A stretch of 64,000 nucleotides of DNA from Thalassotalea mangrovi (GCF_005116735.1 NZ_SWDB01000022.1:62001-126000); one strand, 5' to 3'. Positions 52,971 through 63,191 are shown, counted from the stretch's first letter. Numbers and translations: made by a program. Notes: generated from the sequence alone by a model not told the origin.

Positions 52971-53915
52971 TTGAAAAAAAGTGGCGACACTCAACTGCCC
53001 TCAAAAAGTGACAGCTCGAAAGGGACGTCAAATGCGGCGCAAGCTCGTGGTTCTATGCCGGTAGCTAACGCATCGGCGGTGAATGATGTTCGCGTTGATT
53101 TACACTCCCATACCCAATGTTCGGATGGACATCTTACGGTTCAGGAATTAATCGACAGAGCAAGCACTTATCAGATTGACCAGCTTGCCATTACCGATCA
53201 TGATACGGTGGCAGGGATTGCCATTGCCAAAGCGCATATTGTCGATAACGAACTACCGATAAGGCTCATTAACGGCATTGAGGTTTCCACCAGCTGGCAA
53301 GGATTTGAAATTCATATCGTCGGGTTAAATTTTGATGAAAATCATCAGGCAATTAATGAGTTGGTTGCCCGGCAACAGCAAACCCGAGAACAGCGAGCGT
53401 TGCAAATCGGTGAGAAACTTGCCAAAGCGGGCTTTAGTGATGCTTATAATGAAGCGAAAAACCTCGCCGGTGGCGGCAGTATTACCCGTGCCCACTTTGC
53501 CAAGGTGCTTCTTCTCCAGGGACACGTTAGCGGCATGCAAAAAGCGTTTGATAAATACCTGGGAAAAGGCAAACGTGCCTATGTCAAACCCGGCTGGGTC
53601 GATATCGAGCAGGCGGTAACTGCCATTCGCTCTGCTGGCGGCATCGCGGTGATAGCACATCCGATGAAATATGGGTTGTCGACAAAATGGCTACGACGAC
53701 TAATTGTCGACTTTAAGGCGGCAGCTGGCCAGGCTATGGAAGTCGCATCGCCACAAATGAGTTTTCAGCAGCAACAGCTTTTATTGGCTTTTTGTAAAGA
53801 ATATGAATTACTAGCCTCAGTAGGTTCCGACTTTCATTATCCGACTCGCTGGAGCGATTTAGGTCGCAACCTTAATGTGCCTGAAGACACTCAGGTAGTC
53901 TGGCAGCACTGGTAA
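52971..53915 (+). CDS. rnm: PHP-domain phosphoesterase, RNase AM (TrpH/YciV)
   Basis: 314 residues from a TTG at 52971, with GGAG about 10 nt upstream. About 40 low-complexity Ser/Ala-rich residues precede the PHP domain, which starts V-D-L-H-S-H-T-Q-C-S-D-G. Further metal-site blocks are I-T-D-H-D-T, N-G-I-E-V-S and A-H-P; the C-terminal S-D-F-H ends the domain. The E. coli homologue is a 5'-3' exonuclease that matures rRNA 5' ends. It begins a co-directional series with yciO and scpAB. Confidence 0.9.
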   Translation: MKKSGDTQLPSKSDSSKGTSNAAQARGSMPVANASAVNDVRVDLHSHTQCSDGHLTVQELIDRASTYQIDQLAITDHDTVAGIAIAKAHIVDNELPIRLINGIEVSTSWQGFEIHIVGLNFDENHQAINELVARQQQTREQRALQIGEKLAKAGFSDAYNEAKNLAGGGSITRAHFAKVLLLQGHVSGMQKAFDKYLGKGKRAYVKPGWVDIEQAVTAIRSAGGIAVIAHPMKYGLSTKWLRRLIVDFKAAAGQAMEVASPQMSFQQQQLLLAFCKEYELLASVGSDFHYPTRWSDLGRNLNVPEDTQVVWQHW

Positions 53916-53958
53916 TTTACAACAGCAAAGCGCTGCAAAACCATTAGAGGTTCAAATC

Positions 53959-54579
53959 ATGAGTCAGTTTTTTTATTTGCATCCGGATAATCCGCAGCCG
54001 AGGTTAATTAAGCAGGCCTGTGAAACGATCCATCAGGGGGCAGTAATTGTCTATCCGACCGATTCTGGTTATGCCCTGGGGTGTCATATCGGCGATAAAC
54101 GGGCGCTGGAGAGAATCTGCCGAATTCGAAATATCGACAAACAACACAATTTTACCCTGTTATGTCGGGATTTGTCTGAATTAGCAACCTATGCACGGGT
54201 TGATAATGCTTATTTTCGCCTGTTGAAAAACAATACCCCTGGGAAATACACCTTTATTTTTAAAGGGACCAAAGAGGTACCAAAACGCTTATTAAACGAA
54301 AAAAGAAAAACTATCGGTATCCGTATTCCCGAAAACAATATTGCCATGGCATTGTTGACTGAGTTAGGTGAGCCGTTAATGTCTACCAGCCTGATCTTAC
54401 CCGGAAATGACAGCACAGAATTTGATCCGGAATTGATCCGTGATAACTTAGAAAAACAGGTGGATTTGATCTTAAATGGCGGATATCTCGGAGAAAAGCC
54501 GACAACCGTGGTTGATTTGACCGATGAATATCCGGTCATTCTTCGCCACGGAGAGGGCGATCCATCACCGTTTGAGTAA
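53959..54579 (+). CDS. yciO: YciO, Sua5/YrdC-family putative threonylcarbamoyl-AMP synthase
   Basis: 206 residues. YrdC-fold signatures: I-V-Y-P-T-D-S-G-Y-A-L-G-C, K-R-I-type lid (here I-G-D-K-R-A-L-E-R-I), P-G-K-Y-T-F-I-F-K and I-G-I-R-I-P. It is closer to YciO than to TsaC. The family's essential tRNA t6A role belongs to TsaC/Sua5; YciO's own role is less certain. Confidence 0.92.
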   Translation: MSQFFYLHPDNPQPRLIKQACETIHQGAVIVYPTDSGYALGCHIGDKRALERICRIRNIDKQHNFTLLCRDLSELATYARVDNAYFRLLKNNTPGKYTFIFKGTKEVPKRLLNEKRKTIGIRIPENNIAMALLTELGEPLMSTSLILPGNDSTEFDPELIRDNLEKQVDLILNGGYLGEKPTTVVDLTDEYPVILRHGEGDPSPFE

Positions 54580-54599
54580 ACCGATCGGGCGAGATCTTA

Positions 54600-55430
54600 A
54601 TGGCAACGAAAAACGTGGAAAATTCAGCATTAAATAAGGACCAGGGAGAGATGCAGCAACAGGTGTTGCCGCTGGCGCTCGTCCATGGGGAAGCCGTGGT
54701 GGAAAAGCCGCAGGATTTGTTTATCCCCCCTGATGCGTTGGAAATAATACTCGAGGCGTTTGAAGGGCCGCTGGATTTATTATTGTATCTGATTCGCAAA
54801 CAAAAATTCGATATCATCGATTTACCAATTGCTGACATCACCCACCAGTACATGGAATATGTAGAAGTGATGAAGTCACTCAAGCTGGAACTGGCGGCGG
54901 AATACCTGGTTATGGCGGCAATACTTGCGGAGATTAAGTCGCGATTGTTGTTACCAAAAACCACGGTGGAAGATGATGAGGAAGATCCCAGGGCTGAATT
55001 GGTACGTCGTTTGCAGGAATACGAGGTGATTAAACAAGCCGCTGAAGAAATTGAACAACTGCCTCGCCTGGAACGGGATATCCATTTAACCAATGTCGAT
55101 TTACCGGAAAGTTACAAACCGCGGGTGGTTGAAGTCCAGGTCGACCTACAGGATCTGATGCTGGCGATGCAAGGCGTATTAAAGCGAGCCGAAGCATTTG
55201 AACATCATCATATTCAACGTGAAAACCTGTCTACCCGGGAACGAATGAGCGAAATCTTATCGCGATTACAATCGGCAGGATTCGTCGAGTTCAGTCAGTT
55301 ATTTCAGGTACAGGAAGGGCGCTCTGGTGTCGTGGTGACATTCCTCGCGATTCTGGAGTTAATCAAGGAATCTTTGATAGAATGTGTGCAGTCTCAGGTG
55401 TTTGGCCGCATTCAGGTCAAGGCAGTGTGA
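54600..55430 (+). CDS. scpA: ScpA, kleisin subunit of the SMC chromosome-segregation complex
   Basis: 276 residues. Core kleisin features are F-E-G-P-L-D-L-L-L-Y-L-I-R-K-Q-K-F-D-I and Y-L-V-M-A-A-I-L-A-E-I-K-S-R-L-L-L-P near the N-terminus, and a C-terminal winged-helix region (F-S-Q-L-F-Q...V-V-V-T-F-L-A-I-L-E-L-I-K). It bridges the SMC heads with ScpB. The 45-residue N-terminal lead before the kleisin motif is longer than in Bacillus. It is 20 bp after yciO. Confidence 0.95.
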   Translation: MATKNVENSALNKDQGEMQQQVLPLALVHGEAVVEKPQDLFIPPDALEIILEAFEGPLDLLLYLIRKQKFDIIDLPIADITHQYMEYVEVMKSLKLELAAEYLVMAAILAEIKSRLLLPKTTVEDDEEDPRAELVRRLQEYEVIKQAAEEIEQLPRLERDIHLTNVDLPESYKPRVVEVQVDLQDLMLAMQGVLKRAEAFEHHHIQRENLSTRERMSEILSRLQSAGFVEFSQLFQVQEGRSGVVVTFLAILELIKESLIECVQSQVFGRIQVKAV

Positions 55431-55470
55431 TCATAACGCATGTTGCCATCAATTAACCTCAGGGATGATT

Positions 55471-56049
55471 ATGAGTAAAAATAAGCAATTGAAAAACCTG
55501 ATTGAGTCGATGCTATTCGTGGCCGATTCGCCATTATCCATTAAGGCGATACAGACCACATTGGAAGATGATTTGGCGTTGTCAAAAAAGCAACTTCAGG
55601 AAATCCTCTCTGAGTTGAAACAAGATTATGCCGACCGAGGAATCCACCTGGTGGAAGTGGCCAGTGGTTTTCGCTTTCAGGCAGCCAATGAACATGCCGA
55701 TCAGATCGCCTTGCTTTGGAAAGAAAAAGCACCGCGCTACTCCCGGGCGATGTTGGAAACATTAGCATTGATTGCCTATCGTCAGCCTATTACCCGAGGC
55801 GAAATTGAAGATATACGTGGCGTTTCTGTGTCTAGTTATATAATTAAAACATTGCAGGAGCGTAACTGGGTGAAAGTAGTCGGTCATAAGGAAGTTCCCG
55901 GACGTCCAGCCTTACTGGCGACAACCGATGAGTTCCTTGATTATTTTTCGCTAAAATCACTGGCAGAGTTACCTGAGTTAATGCCAGTTTCTGAAATTAA
56001 CCTGAATATTGAACAGGTTGAAGAACAGTTAGAAACCGCAGAGGCCTAG
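55471..56049 (+). CDS. scpB: ScpB, SMC-kleisin accessory protein
   Basis: 192 residues from ATG 55471 (MSKNKQLKNLIESMLFVADSPLS), preceded by CAGGGA. An upstream in-frame start at 55384 would overlap scpA and lacks homology. Tandem winged helices: L-F-V-A-D-S-P-L-S-I; Y-S-R-A-M-L-E-T-L-A-L-I-A-Y-R-Q-P-I-T-R-G-E-I-E-D-I-R-G; V-P-G-R-P-A-L-L-A-T-T. It dimerises and binds ScpA. rluB follows 26 bp downstream. Confidence 0.95.
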   Translation: MSKNKQLKNLIESMLFVADSPLSIKAIQTTLEDDLALSKKQLQEILSELKQDYADRGIHLVEVASGFRFQAANEHADQIALLWKEKAPRYSRAMLETLALIAYRQPITRGEIEDIRGVSVSSYIIKTLQERNWVKVVGHKEVPGRPALLATTDEFLDYFSLKSLAELPELMPVSEINLNIEQVEEQLETAEA

Positions 56050-56075
56050 TCAAGCCTTTGTCTTAGAGAACATAA

Positions 56076-56930
56076 ATGTCTGAAAAATTGCAAAAAGTGC
56101 TGGCACGTGCCGGCAAAGGCTCCCGTCGTGAGATGGAGGCTATGATCAGTGCTGGCCGTGTCAGCGTTGATGGGAAAGTCGCTTATCTGGGCGATCGTGT
56201 CGAGGGCACAGAACAGATTCGTTTAGATGGTCATCCGGTCAAAATCGTCGATGTCAAAGAACAGATTTGCCGGGTTCTGGTTTACAACAAACCAGAAGGT
56301 GAAATGTGTACCCGTAAAGACCCTGAAGGCCGTCCGACAGTCTTTGATCGTTTACCAAACATTACCGGTAGTCGCTGGATAGCGGTAGGTCGGTTAGATA
56401 TTAACACATCAGGAATGCTGATTTTCACCAACGATGGTGAGTTGGCAAATCGTCTGATGCATCCGTCTCATGAAGTTGAGCGTGAGTATGCGGTACGGGT
56501 ATTTGGTGAAATTGACGAGGCCATGTTGCAGCGTCTGCGCCATGGGGTGCAACTCGAAGATGGAATGGCAAAATTCAAAAAGATTACTTACCGTGGCGGT
56601 GAGGGGCGCAATCACTGGTTCCATGTGGTGTTAACGGAAGGACGTAATCGTGAAGTGCGTCGTTTGTGGGAAAGTCAGGACGTACAAGTGTCGCGACTTA
56701 TTCGTGTGCGGTACGGTGATATGACCATGGAGCGCCGGTTACCCCTCGGTGGCTGGCTTGAACTTGGTTTAAAGGATGTGAATTACTACCGTAAACTGGT
56801 GCAGCTACCACCAGAGACACAATCCAAAGTCAAAGTTGATGAGAAACGTATCGATAATACCAAAAGTCGTAAGATTCGCCGCAATGTGAAAAAACATCAA
56901 CAGCGTCGCCAGACCGCCAAGAAACGCTGA
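56076..56930 (+). CDS. rluB: 23S rRNA pseudouridine(2605) synthase
   Basis: 284 residues. An N-terminal S4 RNA-binding domain ([19 protein letters not shown]) precedes the RsuA-type catalytic core, with the nucleophilic Asp in [13 protein letters not shown] Lys/Arg-rich tail (about 250-284) is typical of RluB. The scpB-rluB adjacency is conserved in gammaproteobacteria. The gap 56931-57188 contains only a weak GGGTTG/CAACCC hairpin. Confidence 0.95.
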   Translation: MSEKLQKVLARAGKGSRREMEAMISAGRVSVDGKVAYLGDRVEGTEQIRLDGHPVKIVDVKEQICRVLVYNKPEGEMCTRKDPEGRPTVFDRLPNITGSRWIAVGRLDINTSGMLIFTNDGELANRLMHPSHEVEREYAVRVFGEIDEAMLQRLRHGVQLEDGMAKFKKITYRGGEGRNHWFHVVLTEGRNREVRRLWESQDVQVSRLIRVRYGDMTMERRLPLGGWLELGLKDVNYYRKLVQLPPETQSKVKVDEKRIDNTKSRKIRRNVKKHQQRRQTAKKR

Positions 56931-57188
56931 TAATTCTCTTTTTTACTAACCATGGGTTGTCGAAACTTATTCGGGCAACCCTGGCACCATTTCTTGCTTT
57001 TGCATACGCAAATCCAACTTTTTTAATTTTTTCATTAAGTTATAAAAAATCAGCTGAGCTCCATCCTCAGTCCCCGGAGATGTTGAGATTTCAACAATAA
57101 TTTTTTGTAATATGCACTAGGACGCCCGCAAGCCTTTTGCTACAATCGGGCGATAAATTTTTAAGGTCCTGTTTAAAAAGAGACACTC

Positions 57189-59105
57189 ATGTTAGAAAAA
57201 ATTAGAGAAGGCTCAAAGGGAGTTACTGCCAAAGTTATACTTGGTCTCGTGATCGCTACCTTTATTTTTGCCGGTGTAGGAACATATACCAATCAAGTTG
57301 ATACCTCTGTTGCTAAAGTCAATGGTGAGGAAATCAGCCAGCAGGCTTTCCAGGAAGCCTACCGTCAGCAGCGTAACCGACTGCAGAGCCAGTTTGGTGA
57401 GATGTTTGCAACATTAGAGTCAAACGATGCATACATGGCTAATTTACGCGAGAGCGTACTTGAGCAACTGATCAACGAAGAGTTGCTTGACCAAAATGCC
57501 GTGTCTCTGGACATGCGCATTGGCGCCGAGCAAATCAAACAAACGATTTTGCAAATGCCTGAATTCCAACTGGATGGCAAGTTTGATAATGGTCGCTTCC
57601 AGGCCCTGATTCAACAGGCTGGCTTTTATGATGCATCTTCGTTCAGCCGTTATCTGAGCGAAACCATGCTACGTCAGCAACTTGCACAGAGCATCAGCGC
57701 TACTGAATTTAGTCTGCCATACCAGCAGGAAATGGCGATTAAATTGAATAACCAGACTCGTGACGTCCGCTACGCCATTCTGTCAACCGAAGGATTCAAG
57801 TCTGATATCCAGGTTAGTGCAGAAGAAGTGGAAGAATATTACCAGGCGAATCAGGCTCGTTTTGCGACACCAGAAATGGTAAAGCTTGACTATGTCGATT
57901 TAAACCTGGCTGATTTACTTGACGATATTTCCGTGACTGAGCAACAGGCACAGGAATTCTACGAGCAAAATACGAATTCATATACAAAAGCCGAACGCCG
58001 TCGCGCAGCGCATATCCTGTTTGAATTTGGTGACGACAAATCTGCCGCGAAAAAGCAGGCTGAAGAGGTACTTGCCAAAGCGAAAGCCGGTGAAGACTTT
58101 GCTGAGTTAGCGAAACAATACTCTGCTGATACGTTCAGTGCTGAAAATGGTGGTGATCTTGATTGGTACACGCCAGGTTCAATGGATGAAGCGGTGATGG
58201 ATGAAGCGTTATTCAGCGTGTCTGAAGATGCACCAGTAGCTGACCTGGTTGAGACCGATTATGGTTTCCATGTGATTAAAATGACAGGTTTCGAAGCCGA
58301 GCAGGTAAAAACCTTTGCTGAGGTGAAAGACGAAATTCTGGCGTCGCTAAAAAATGACCAGGCACTGGAACGCTTTTACGAGCAACAGTCAACCATGGAG
58401 CAGTTAAGCTTTGAAGTAGCAAACTCCCTGGATGACGTGGCAGCGGCATTAAATACAACCGTTAAAACCACTGACTGGCTGACTCGTGCCGGTAACCCGG
58501 AACCATTCAACAATGTCAGCATTCTAGATGCAGCATTTTCAAATGAGTTGATGGAAGAGGGGTTAAATTCGGAAGTTATCGAAGTGACTCCTGAGCAGTT
58601 GTCTGTGGTTGTCCGGGTAGCTGATTACAAAGCCGCTGATACTAAACCTCTCGCGGATGTTAAAGATGAAATTAGCGACATCTTAATTCAGCAAAAAGCG
58701 ACTGAAATTGCGCGTAGCAAAACGGATAACCTGATTGAACAACTACAGGCCGGAGAAAATGTTGATGCCGGATTAACTGAGTTGGGCACGGAATTTGTCG
58801 AGCATGCAGCGTTGACCCGTCGTGATGCGACCGTCGAAGGCGCGATTGTACAAACCGCATTTAGCCTTCCACAGCCAACTGCAGATGCTTTATCGGTAAG
58901 TAGTGTTGAGCTGGCGAATGGCGATTACGCGCTTATCCACCTTGTAGCAGTAAACGAAGGTGTTGCCGGTGAACAAGATGCCACCGTTGCTGAACAACAG
59001 CAACGCATGTTGGCACAATCGGCATTTGCTGCTTATCTTGAGCAGTTAAAAGCCAACGCGGAAGTGGTAAAAACCCTGTCTAAGGCAGACGCACCGCTAT
59101 ATTAA
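57189..59105 (+). CDS. ppiD: PpiD, membrane-anchored periplasmic chaperone
   Basis: 638 residues. A single N-terminal transmembrane anchor (V-I-L-G-L-V-I-A-T-F-I-F-A-G-V) precedes a SurA-like chaperone region (V-A-K-V-N-G-E-E-I-S-Q-Q-A-F). The central parvulin domain is at about 270-365 (R-R-A-A-H-I-L-F; N-G-G-D-L-D-W-Y; Y-G-F-H-V-I-K-M), and the C-terminal region resembles a second inactive parvulin. It sits at the SecYEG exit and aids folding of exported proteins. It often follows hupB elsewhere; here lon-hupB lie about 49 kb away. Confidence 0.95.
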   Translation: MLEKIREGSKGVTAKVILGLVIATFIFAGVGTYTNQVDTSVAKVNGEEISQQAFQEAYRQQRNRLQSQFGEMFATLESNDAYMANLRESVLEQLINEELLDQNAVSLDMRIGAEQIKQTILQMPEFQLDGKFDNGRFQALIQQAGFYDASSFSRYLSETMLRQQLAQSISATEFSLPYQQEMAIKLNNQTRDVRYAILSTEGFKSDIQVSAEEVEEYYQANQARFATPEMVKLDYVDLNLADLLDDISVTEQQAQEFYEQNTNSYTKAERRRAAHILFEFGDDKSAAKKQAEEVLAKAKAGEDFAELAKQYSADTFSAENGGDLDWYTPGSMDEAVMDEALFSVSEDAPVADLVETDYGFHVIKMTGFEAEQVKTFAEVKDEILASLKNDQALERFYEQQSTMEQLSFEVANSLDDVAAALNTTVKTTDWLTRAGNPEPFNNVSILDAAFSNELMEEGLNSEVIEVTPEQLSVVVRVADYKAADTKPLADVKDEISDILIQQKATEIARSKTDNLIEQLQAGENVDAGLTELGTEFVEHAALTRRDATVEGAIVQTAFSLPQPTADALSVSSVELANGDYALIHLVAVNEGVAGEQDATVAEQQQRMLAQSAFAAYLEQLKANAEVVKTLSKADAPLY

Positions 59106-59128
59106 TCCGGTATTGTCCTGTTAGCAGA

Positions 59129-59155
59129 AAGGTCGCATTAGCGGCCTTTTTTTTA
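59129..59155 (+). terminator. Rho-independent terminator after ppiD
   Basis: AAGGTCGC-ATTA-GCGGCCTT followed by TTTTTT; one G-T pair in the stem. Confidence 0.85.
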
Positions 59156-59287
59156 CTCTGAATGTGCGATTAATCGGGATTAATAGCGGATAACCATTTG
59201 TCAAAATTGGTATTTTCGAATTTGTACTATACTTCCCGGGTAGAAAATTAATCGCAGTTTTCATAATCCGAAGTATGGAGTTGTAAT

Positions 59288-59983
59288 ATGAAATTGATTA
59301 ACGTTTTCAGGAGTGCGTTGTTAATGCTGCTGCTTCTGTGCAGCTCCAGCACGTTTGCAGAACTGGTGCAACTCGTTGATTTCAAGAAACTAGCCAATCA
59401 GCGTTCGATTAACACCAGCATGCAAAGCTTCTCCATCCCTCTTGATATCCTTGAGCCTGGCCTGGCAATTAATATTGATAACCCGGCAAATATTTCCTCT
59501 TTGCTAGACCCTGCTAATGGATTACTGGTATGTCGCGGTAACCGTGCCTGTGGTGCCGACCCTGACGATATACTTGGTATTGGTGAATTCTTACAGTTTA
59601 CCTTTACCTACCAGGGAGAAATGCTTGATCTCGGTGAATTTGACTACCAGGTAATTCAGTCCGATTCTGCGGGCACCCTGTTCATTACCAGTTCTAATGC
59701 AAATATCAACTCGTTCGGCATTGAGACTTACCTGGAAATACATTTTGATTATTCTGGAGCCAGCCGTGCCGGAGAACTGTTTATTACTTCAATTTATACC
59801 CGTATTCCCGATCAAAACGGTGGCGACCTGACTGACCCTGGCGGCGGTTCAGGTGGTGGTTCAGGTGGTGGAAGTGGTCCGGATGAGGTGGATCCTCCCT
59901 CGCAACAGGTACCCGAACCCTCAGGCCTGTTTCTGTTAGCAAGTGGCATAATATTGATTTTGCTTCGCCGTCAGCGCGACTGA
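59288..59983 (+). CDS. PEP-CTERM-anchored exported protein of unknown function
   Basis: 231 residues. An N-terminal signal (L-L-M-L-L-L-L-C-S-S-S-T-F-A) leads to a domain of about 155 residues, then a flexible G-G-G-S-G-G-G-S-G-G-G-S linker. A classical PEP-CTERM sorting signal follows: V-P-E-P-S-G, a hydrophobic helix (L-F-L-L-A-S-G-I-I-L-I-L-L) and a basic tail R-R-Q-R-D. The signal is normally processed by an exosortase, often in exopolysaccharide-producing bacteria; no exosortase is in this window. The folded domain is not recognised. It has its own 5' region and is convergent with the LysR gene. Confidence 0.85.
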   Translation: MKLINVFRSALLMLLLLCSSSTFAELVQLVDFKKLANQRSINTSMQSFSIPLDILEPGLAINIDNPANISSLLDPANGLLVCRGNRACGADPDDILGIGEFLQFTFTYQGEMLDLGEFDYQVIQSDSAGTLFITSSNANINSFGIETYLEIHFDYSGASRAGELFITSIYTRIPDQNGGDLTDPGGGSGGGSGGGSGPDEVDPPSQQVPEPSGLFLLASGIILILLRRQRD

Positions 59984-60005
59984 GCTGAGTTGCGATAAGG
60001 AATTA

Positions 60006-60941
60006 TCAGACGAGTCTGGCTGCTTCAATCACTTGTTGCCGCAACCAGATATGGCTGGGTTCGTGATGGATCAGCGGACTCCAGATCATTTTCAGTTCAA
60101 TATCGGGAATTGCAAACGGTGGCGGTTGAACCCGATAACTCGCCTGCGAAGTATGAATGGTTGTGGCCTTACTCGGCAAAGTCGCTAGCAGGTGATCATC
60201 GTGAGCAAGTTGCATCGCAACCTGATAATTTCGCGTAAACAGCTTGATGTTGCGCTTTTTGCCGATTTTAGCCAGGGCTTCATCGACCCAGCCAAGCTTT
60301 TGCACGTCTTTCGGATTCATACCGACACCTACGCCAAATCCGGTTTTCGACACCCAGACATGCTGGGCCTGTAAATAGTTTTTCAGAGTTAGCGGGTTGG
60401 CTAAATGATTATCGCTATGAGTGATGCAGGAAAAGCTGTCTTGCCATAACACCTTTTGATGAAAAGACTGGGGTAATTTCTCGAAGTGATTAATGGCCAT
60501 ATCAATTTTGCCATTTTCTACATCAACAAAATCCACATCACTGGGCGTCATTATATCTAAGGTAATGCCTGGAGCCTGTTCATTTAATCGATGCAGCAGC
60601 GAAGGGAGTAAGGCGGAAGCCGCGTAATCACTGGCCATAATTCGAAACAGGCGGTGACTCGCCGTCGGATTGAAACTATCAACTTTTTGCAGGGCATCGG
60701 TTAAATCGAGGAGGATTTTTCGTAATTTGGGTGCCAGCTTCCTGGCCTTTTCGGTGGGCTGCATGCCCTCAGACGTTCTGACCAGAACCGGATCATTGAG
60801 TAACTGCCGCAGTCGCTTCAGGTTACTGCTCATGGCCGGTTGGGTCATATTTAACTGTGCTGCTGCGCGACTGACATTTTTTTCCCGAAGCAGCACATCA
60901 AAGGCAACGAGTAGATTTAGATCGATATTTGCTAAATTCAT
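60006..60941 (-). CDS. LysR-family transcriptional regulator
   Basis: 311 residues. An N-terminal winged helix-turn-helix (L-N-L-L-V-A-F-D-V-L-L-R-E-K-N-V-S-R-A-A-A-Q-L-N-M-T-Q-P-A-M-S) is followed by a periplasmic-binding-like effector domain at about 90-300. The NodD/NahR-like subgroup is suggested by the opening N-L-A-N-I-D-L-N-L-L. It is 29 bp downstream of the DUF481-like gene on the same strand, so the two may be co-transcribed. The target is unknown. Confidence 0.93.
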   Translation of the reverse strand: MNLANIDLNLLVAFDVLLREKNVSRAAAQLNMTQPAMSSNLKRLRQLLNDPVLVRTSEGMQPTEKARKLAPKLRKILLDLTDALQKVDSFNPTASHRLFRIMASDYAASALLPSLLHRLNEQAPGITLDIMTPSDVDFVDVENGKIDMAINHFEKLPQSFHQKVLWQDSFSCITHSDNHLANPLTLKNYLQAQHVWVSKTGFGVGVGMNPKDVQKLGWVDEALAKIGKKRNIKLFTRNYQVAMQLAHDDHLLATLPSKATTIHTSQASYRVQPPPFAIPDIELKMIWSPLIHHEPSHIWLRQQVIEAARLV

Positions 60942-60970
60942 CTCACCTGCCTGGATTCCAATAACGTTGC

Positions 60971-61870
60971 TTAAATACTATATACCAAAGTCAGTGAGGT
61001 TTCGGTACGGGTCTTTTTAATATTTCCCTGTACTTTCGAGTTGTAATCGACGGTAAAAGCAAATTTCAATGCCAGTGACCCAATCAGGTCGGTGGTAAAA
61101 GCAGTAATGGATTTATATTTACTGCTCTCGTCAGCCTTCGGTGCCAATTCCGCACTGACAATCTGTTTAAACAGAATGGTTTCAAACACCGAAGTTTCGT
61201 AGGTTGCCGCGGTACGGACAATAAATGCTTTTTCAGTGCGGTTGTTTTCGGTAGCCGTCTCACTGATTTCATCAATCTTGTAACCAGGTCCGATTTCCGC
61301 ATCGAAATAAGAGATATCGTCTTCATACCAGCGACGACCCCAACCGGCCGCGACGGAACTTTGGTATTCGTAGCCGTTAAAGCGGTCATCTTCATAGGAC
61401 GCGAAACCGAATCCATAATTTTTACCACCTCTCTCAAAGGTGTAGTTACTTTGCAGGTTGGTTGACCATTTTTGATCTGTGGTGCGATATTCTTCCGTCT
61501 GGGTTAGTTGGTCAAACTGCTTGGTCTTACGGATAAACATATCGACACGAACATTGGTTCTTAGCTTGCCGCGCTCGTGATCAAGGTCGATGCCGGTTTT
61601 GGCAAACGCAGAATTGGTAGCATCGGTCTTAAAGAAAGCTCCTACCTCAAATGCCCCGGAATAGGACGACGGAATATTATTACACTCAGGTAAGGCAATA
61701 TATTGTTCAGGTGGTATCTCGTCGGTGAAGTTATAACAGGTTGGCTCTTTTTCATCGTAAAGTGCTTTGACCAGCGCCTCATTTGCTTCGGAGATGGAAT
61801 CTTGATCTTGTGCAGCAATGACCGGTAAAGACAGGGCGCAAAGGCCAATAATGGAAATGATTTTATGCAT
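60971..61870 (-). CDS. DUF481-like outer-membrane beta-barrel protein
   Basis: 299 residues. A signal peptide (I-I-S-I-I-G-L-C-A-L-S-L-P-V-I-A-A) is followed by about 60 acidic residues and two cysteines. Alternating amphipathic strands follow (Y-G-F-G-F-A-S-Y-E-D-D-R-F-N-G-Y-E-Y-Q-S-S-V-A-A; P-G-Y-K-I-D-E; E-T-S-L-T-L-V-Y-S-I as the terminal strand). The D-D-R-F-N-G-Y pattern is characteristic of the DUF481/YdiY salt-induced outer-membrane family. Function unknown. The flank 61871-62103 shows no gene. Confidence 0.78.
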   Translation of the reverse strand: MHKIISIIGLCALSLPVIAAQDQDSISEANEALVKALYDEKEPTCYNFTDEIPPEQYIALPECNNIPSSYSGAFEVGAFFKTDATNSAFAKTGIDLDHERGKLRTNVRVDMFIRKTKQFDQLTQTEEYRTTDQKWSTNLQSNYTFERGGKNYGFGFASYEDDRFNGYEYQSSVAAGWGRRWYEDDISYFDAEIGPGYKIDEISETATENNRTEKAFIVRTAATYETSVFETILFKQIVSAELAPKADESSKYKSITAFTTDLIGSLALKFAFTVDYNSKVQGNIKKTRTETSLTLVYSI

Positions 61871-62103
61871 AGCCTCTCTGGTGGCTTATCACCAGCCTTA
61901 TTGTTATTAGTGGGGATGCGTCATTATATCGACAAATCTGCGGCTATGGCTAGGCCTTGTTGGCCATTCATGAGTGAAATTTGTGCAATTAAATGTGAAG
62001 TTGCAATTCTTACAGAGATTGGTGAATCGATGTCGTCTGGACAGGGAATGAGAATTGGGGAAAGGCCAGTAGCTTAGCCACCGGCCCCGGGGAGACGTAA
62101 TCG

Positions 62104-63168
62104 TTATTTGATTAACGCATCAAGTTCGCCGTTGGCATATTTCATTGCCATATCGTCGAGCGAAATCGCTTTGATTTTGCTGGCCTGACCGGCAGTGTTG
62201 AATGCTTCGTAACGGGCTTTACAGATTTCGTACATCGCCTGAGTGCTAACCGCAAGATACTTACGAGGATCAAACTCACTCGGGTTTTCAGCCATAAAAC
62301 GACGAATCGCACCGGTAGATGCCAGGCGTAAATCCGTATCTATGTTTACTTTACGCACACCATTCTTGATACCTTCCTGAATCTGCTCGACCGGAACGCC
62401 ATAAGTTTCCGGGATAGCACCACCGAACTCATTGATTACCGCTAGCCAATCCTGAGGCACTGAAGAAGAACCGTGCATCACCAGGTGAGTGTTTGGGATT
62501 CGGCGATTGATTTCTTTAATGCGATCAATGGCCAGGATGTCACCTGTTGGTGGACGAGTGAATTTATAAGCACCATGTGATGTACCACAGGCAATCGCCA
62601 GGGCATCAACCTGAGTTTTAGCTACAAAATCGGCAGCCTCTTCCGGGTCAGTAAGAAGCTGTTCATGGCTGAGAACACCTTCAGCGCCGACACCGTCTTC
62701 TTCGCCAGCCATACCAGTTTCTAATGAACCCAGGCAACCTAATTCACCTTCAACACTCACGCCACAGGCATGTGCCATTGCTACCGCTTGTTGAGTAACT
62801 TTAAGGTTGTACTCATAGCTTGATGGTGTTTTACCATCTTCCATCAGCGAGCCGTCCATCATCACCGATGAAAAACCCAATTGAATAGAGCGCTGACACA
62901 CCGCTGGAGAGGTACCGTGATCCTGGTGCATAACCACAGGAATGTCAGGAAACTCCTCAATAGCTGCCTGGATTAAGTGGCGCAAAAATGGTGCGCCTGC
63001 ATATTTTCGGGCACCTGCGGATGCCTGTAAAATAGCCGGGCTGTTGGTGGCCTGCGCCGCCATCATAATCGCACGTACCTGTTCCAGGTTATTGACGTTA
63101 AAAGCGGGGATACCGTAATCATGCTCGGCCGCATGATCCAGCATTTGTCGCATGGAAATTAAAGGCAT
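62104..63168 (-). CDS. fba: Class II fructose-1,6-bisphosphate aldolase
   Basis: 354 residues from ATG 63168 ([27 protein letters not shown]) with AGGAG upstream; the longer in-frame start at 63201 is unlikely. Zinc ligands are seen in V-V-M-H-Q-D-H-G and later G-T-S-H-G-A-Y-K and H-G-S-S-S-V-P. It is the long type ('Calvin-cycle subtype') common in marine gammaproteobacteria, acting in glycolysis/gluconeogenesis. It follows pgk, 87 bp away. Confidence 0.95.
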   Translation of the reverse strand: MPLISMRQMLDHAAEHDYGIPAFNVNNLEQVRAIMMAAQATNSPAILQASAGARKYAGAPFLRHLIQAAIEEFPDIPVVMHQDHGTSPAVCQRSIQLGFSSVMMDGSLMEDGKTPSSYEYNLKVTQQAVAMAHACGVSVEGELGCLGSLETGMAGEEDGVGAEGVLSHEQLLTDPEEAADFVAKTQVDALAIACGTSHGAYKFTRPPTGDILAIDRIKEINRRIPNTHLVMHGSSSVPQDWLAVINEFGGAIPETYGVPVEQIQEGIKNGVRKVNIDTDLRLASTGAIRRFMAENPSEFDPRKYLAVSTQAMYEICKARYEAFNTAGQASKIKAISLDDMAMKYANGELDALIK

Positions 63169-63191
63169 AGAAATTCTCCTGCAATAATAAT

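Noticed and set aside
61865-62077. 70-codon frame between the DUF481-like gene and fba
   Set aside because: It starts in the antisense of the signal peptide and has no ribosome-binding site or recognised similarity.
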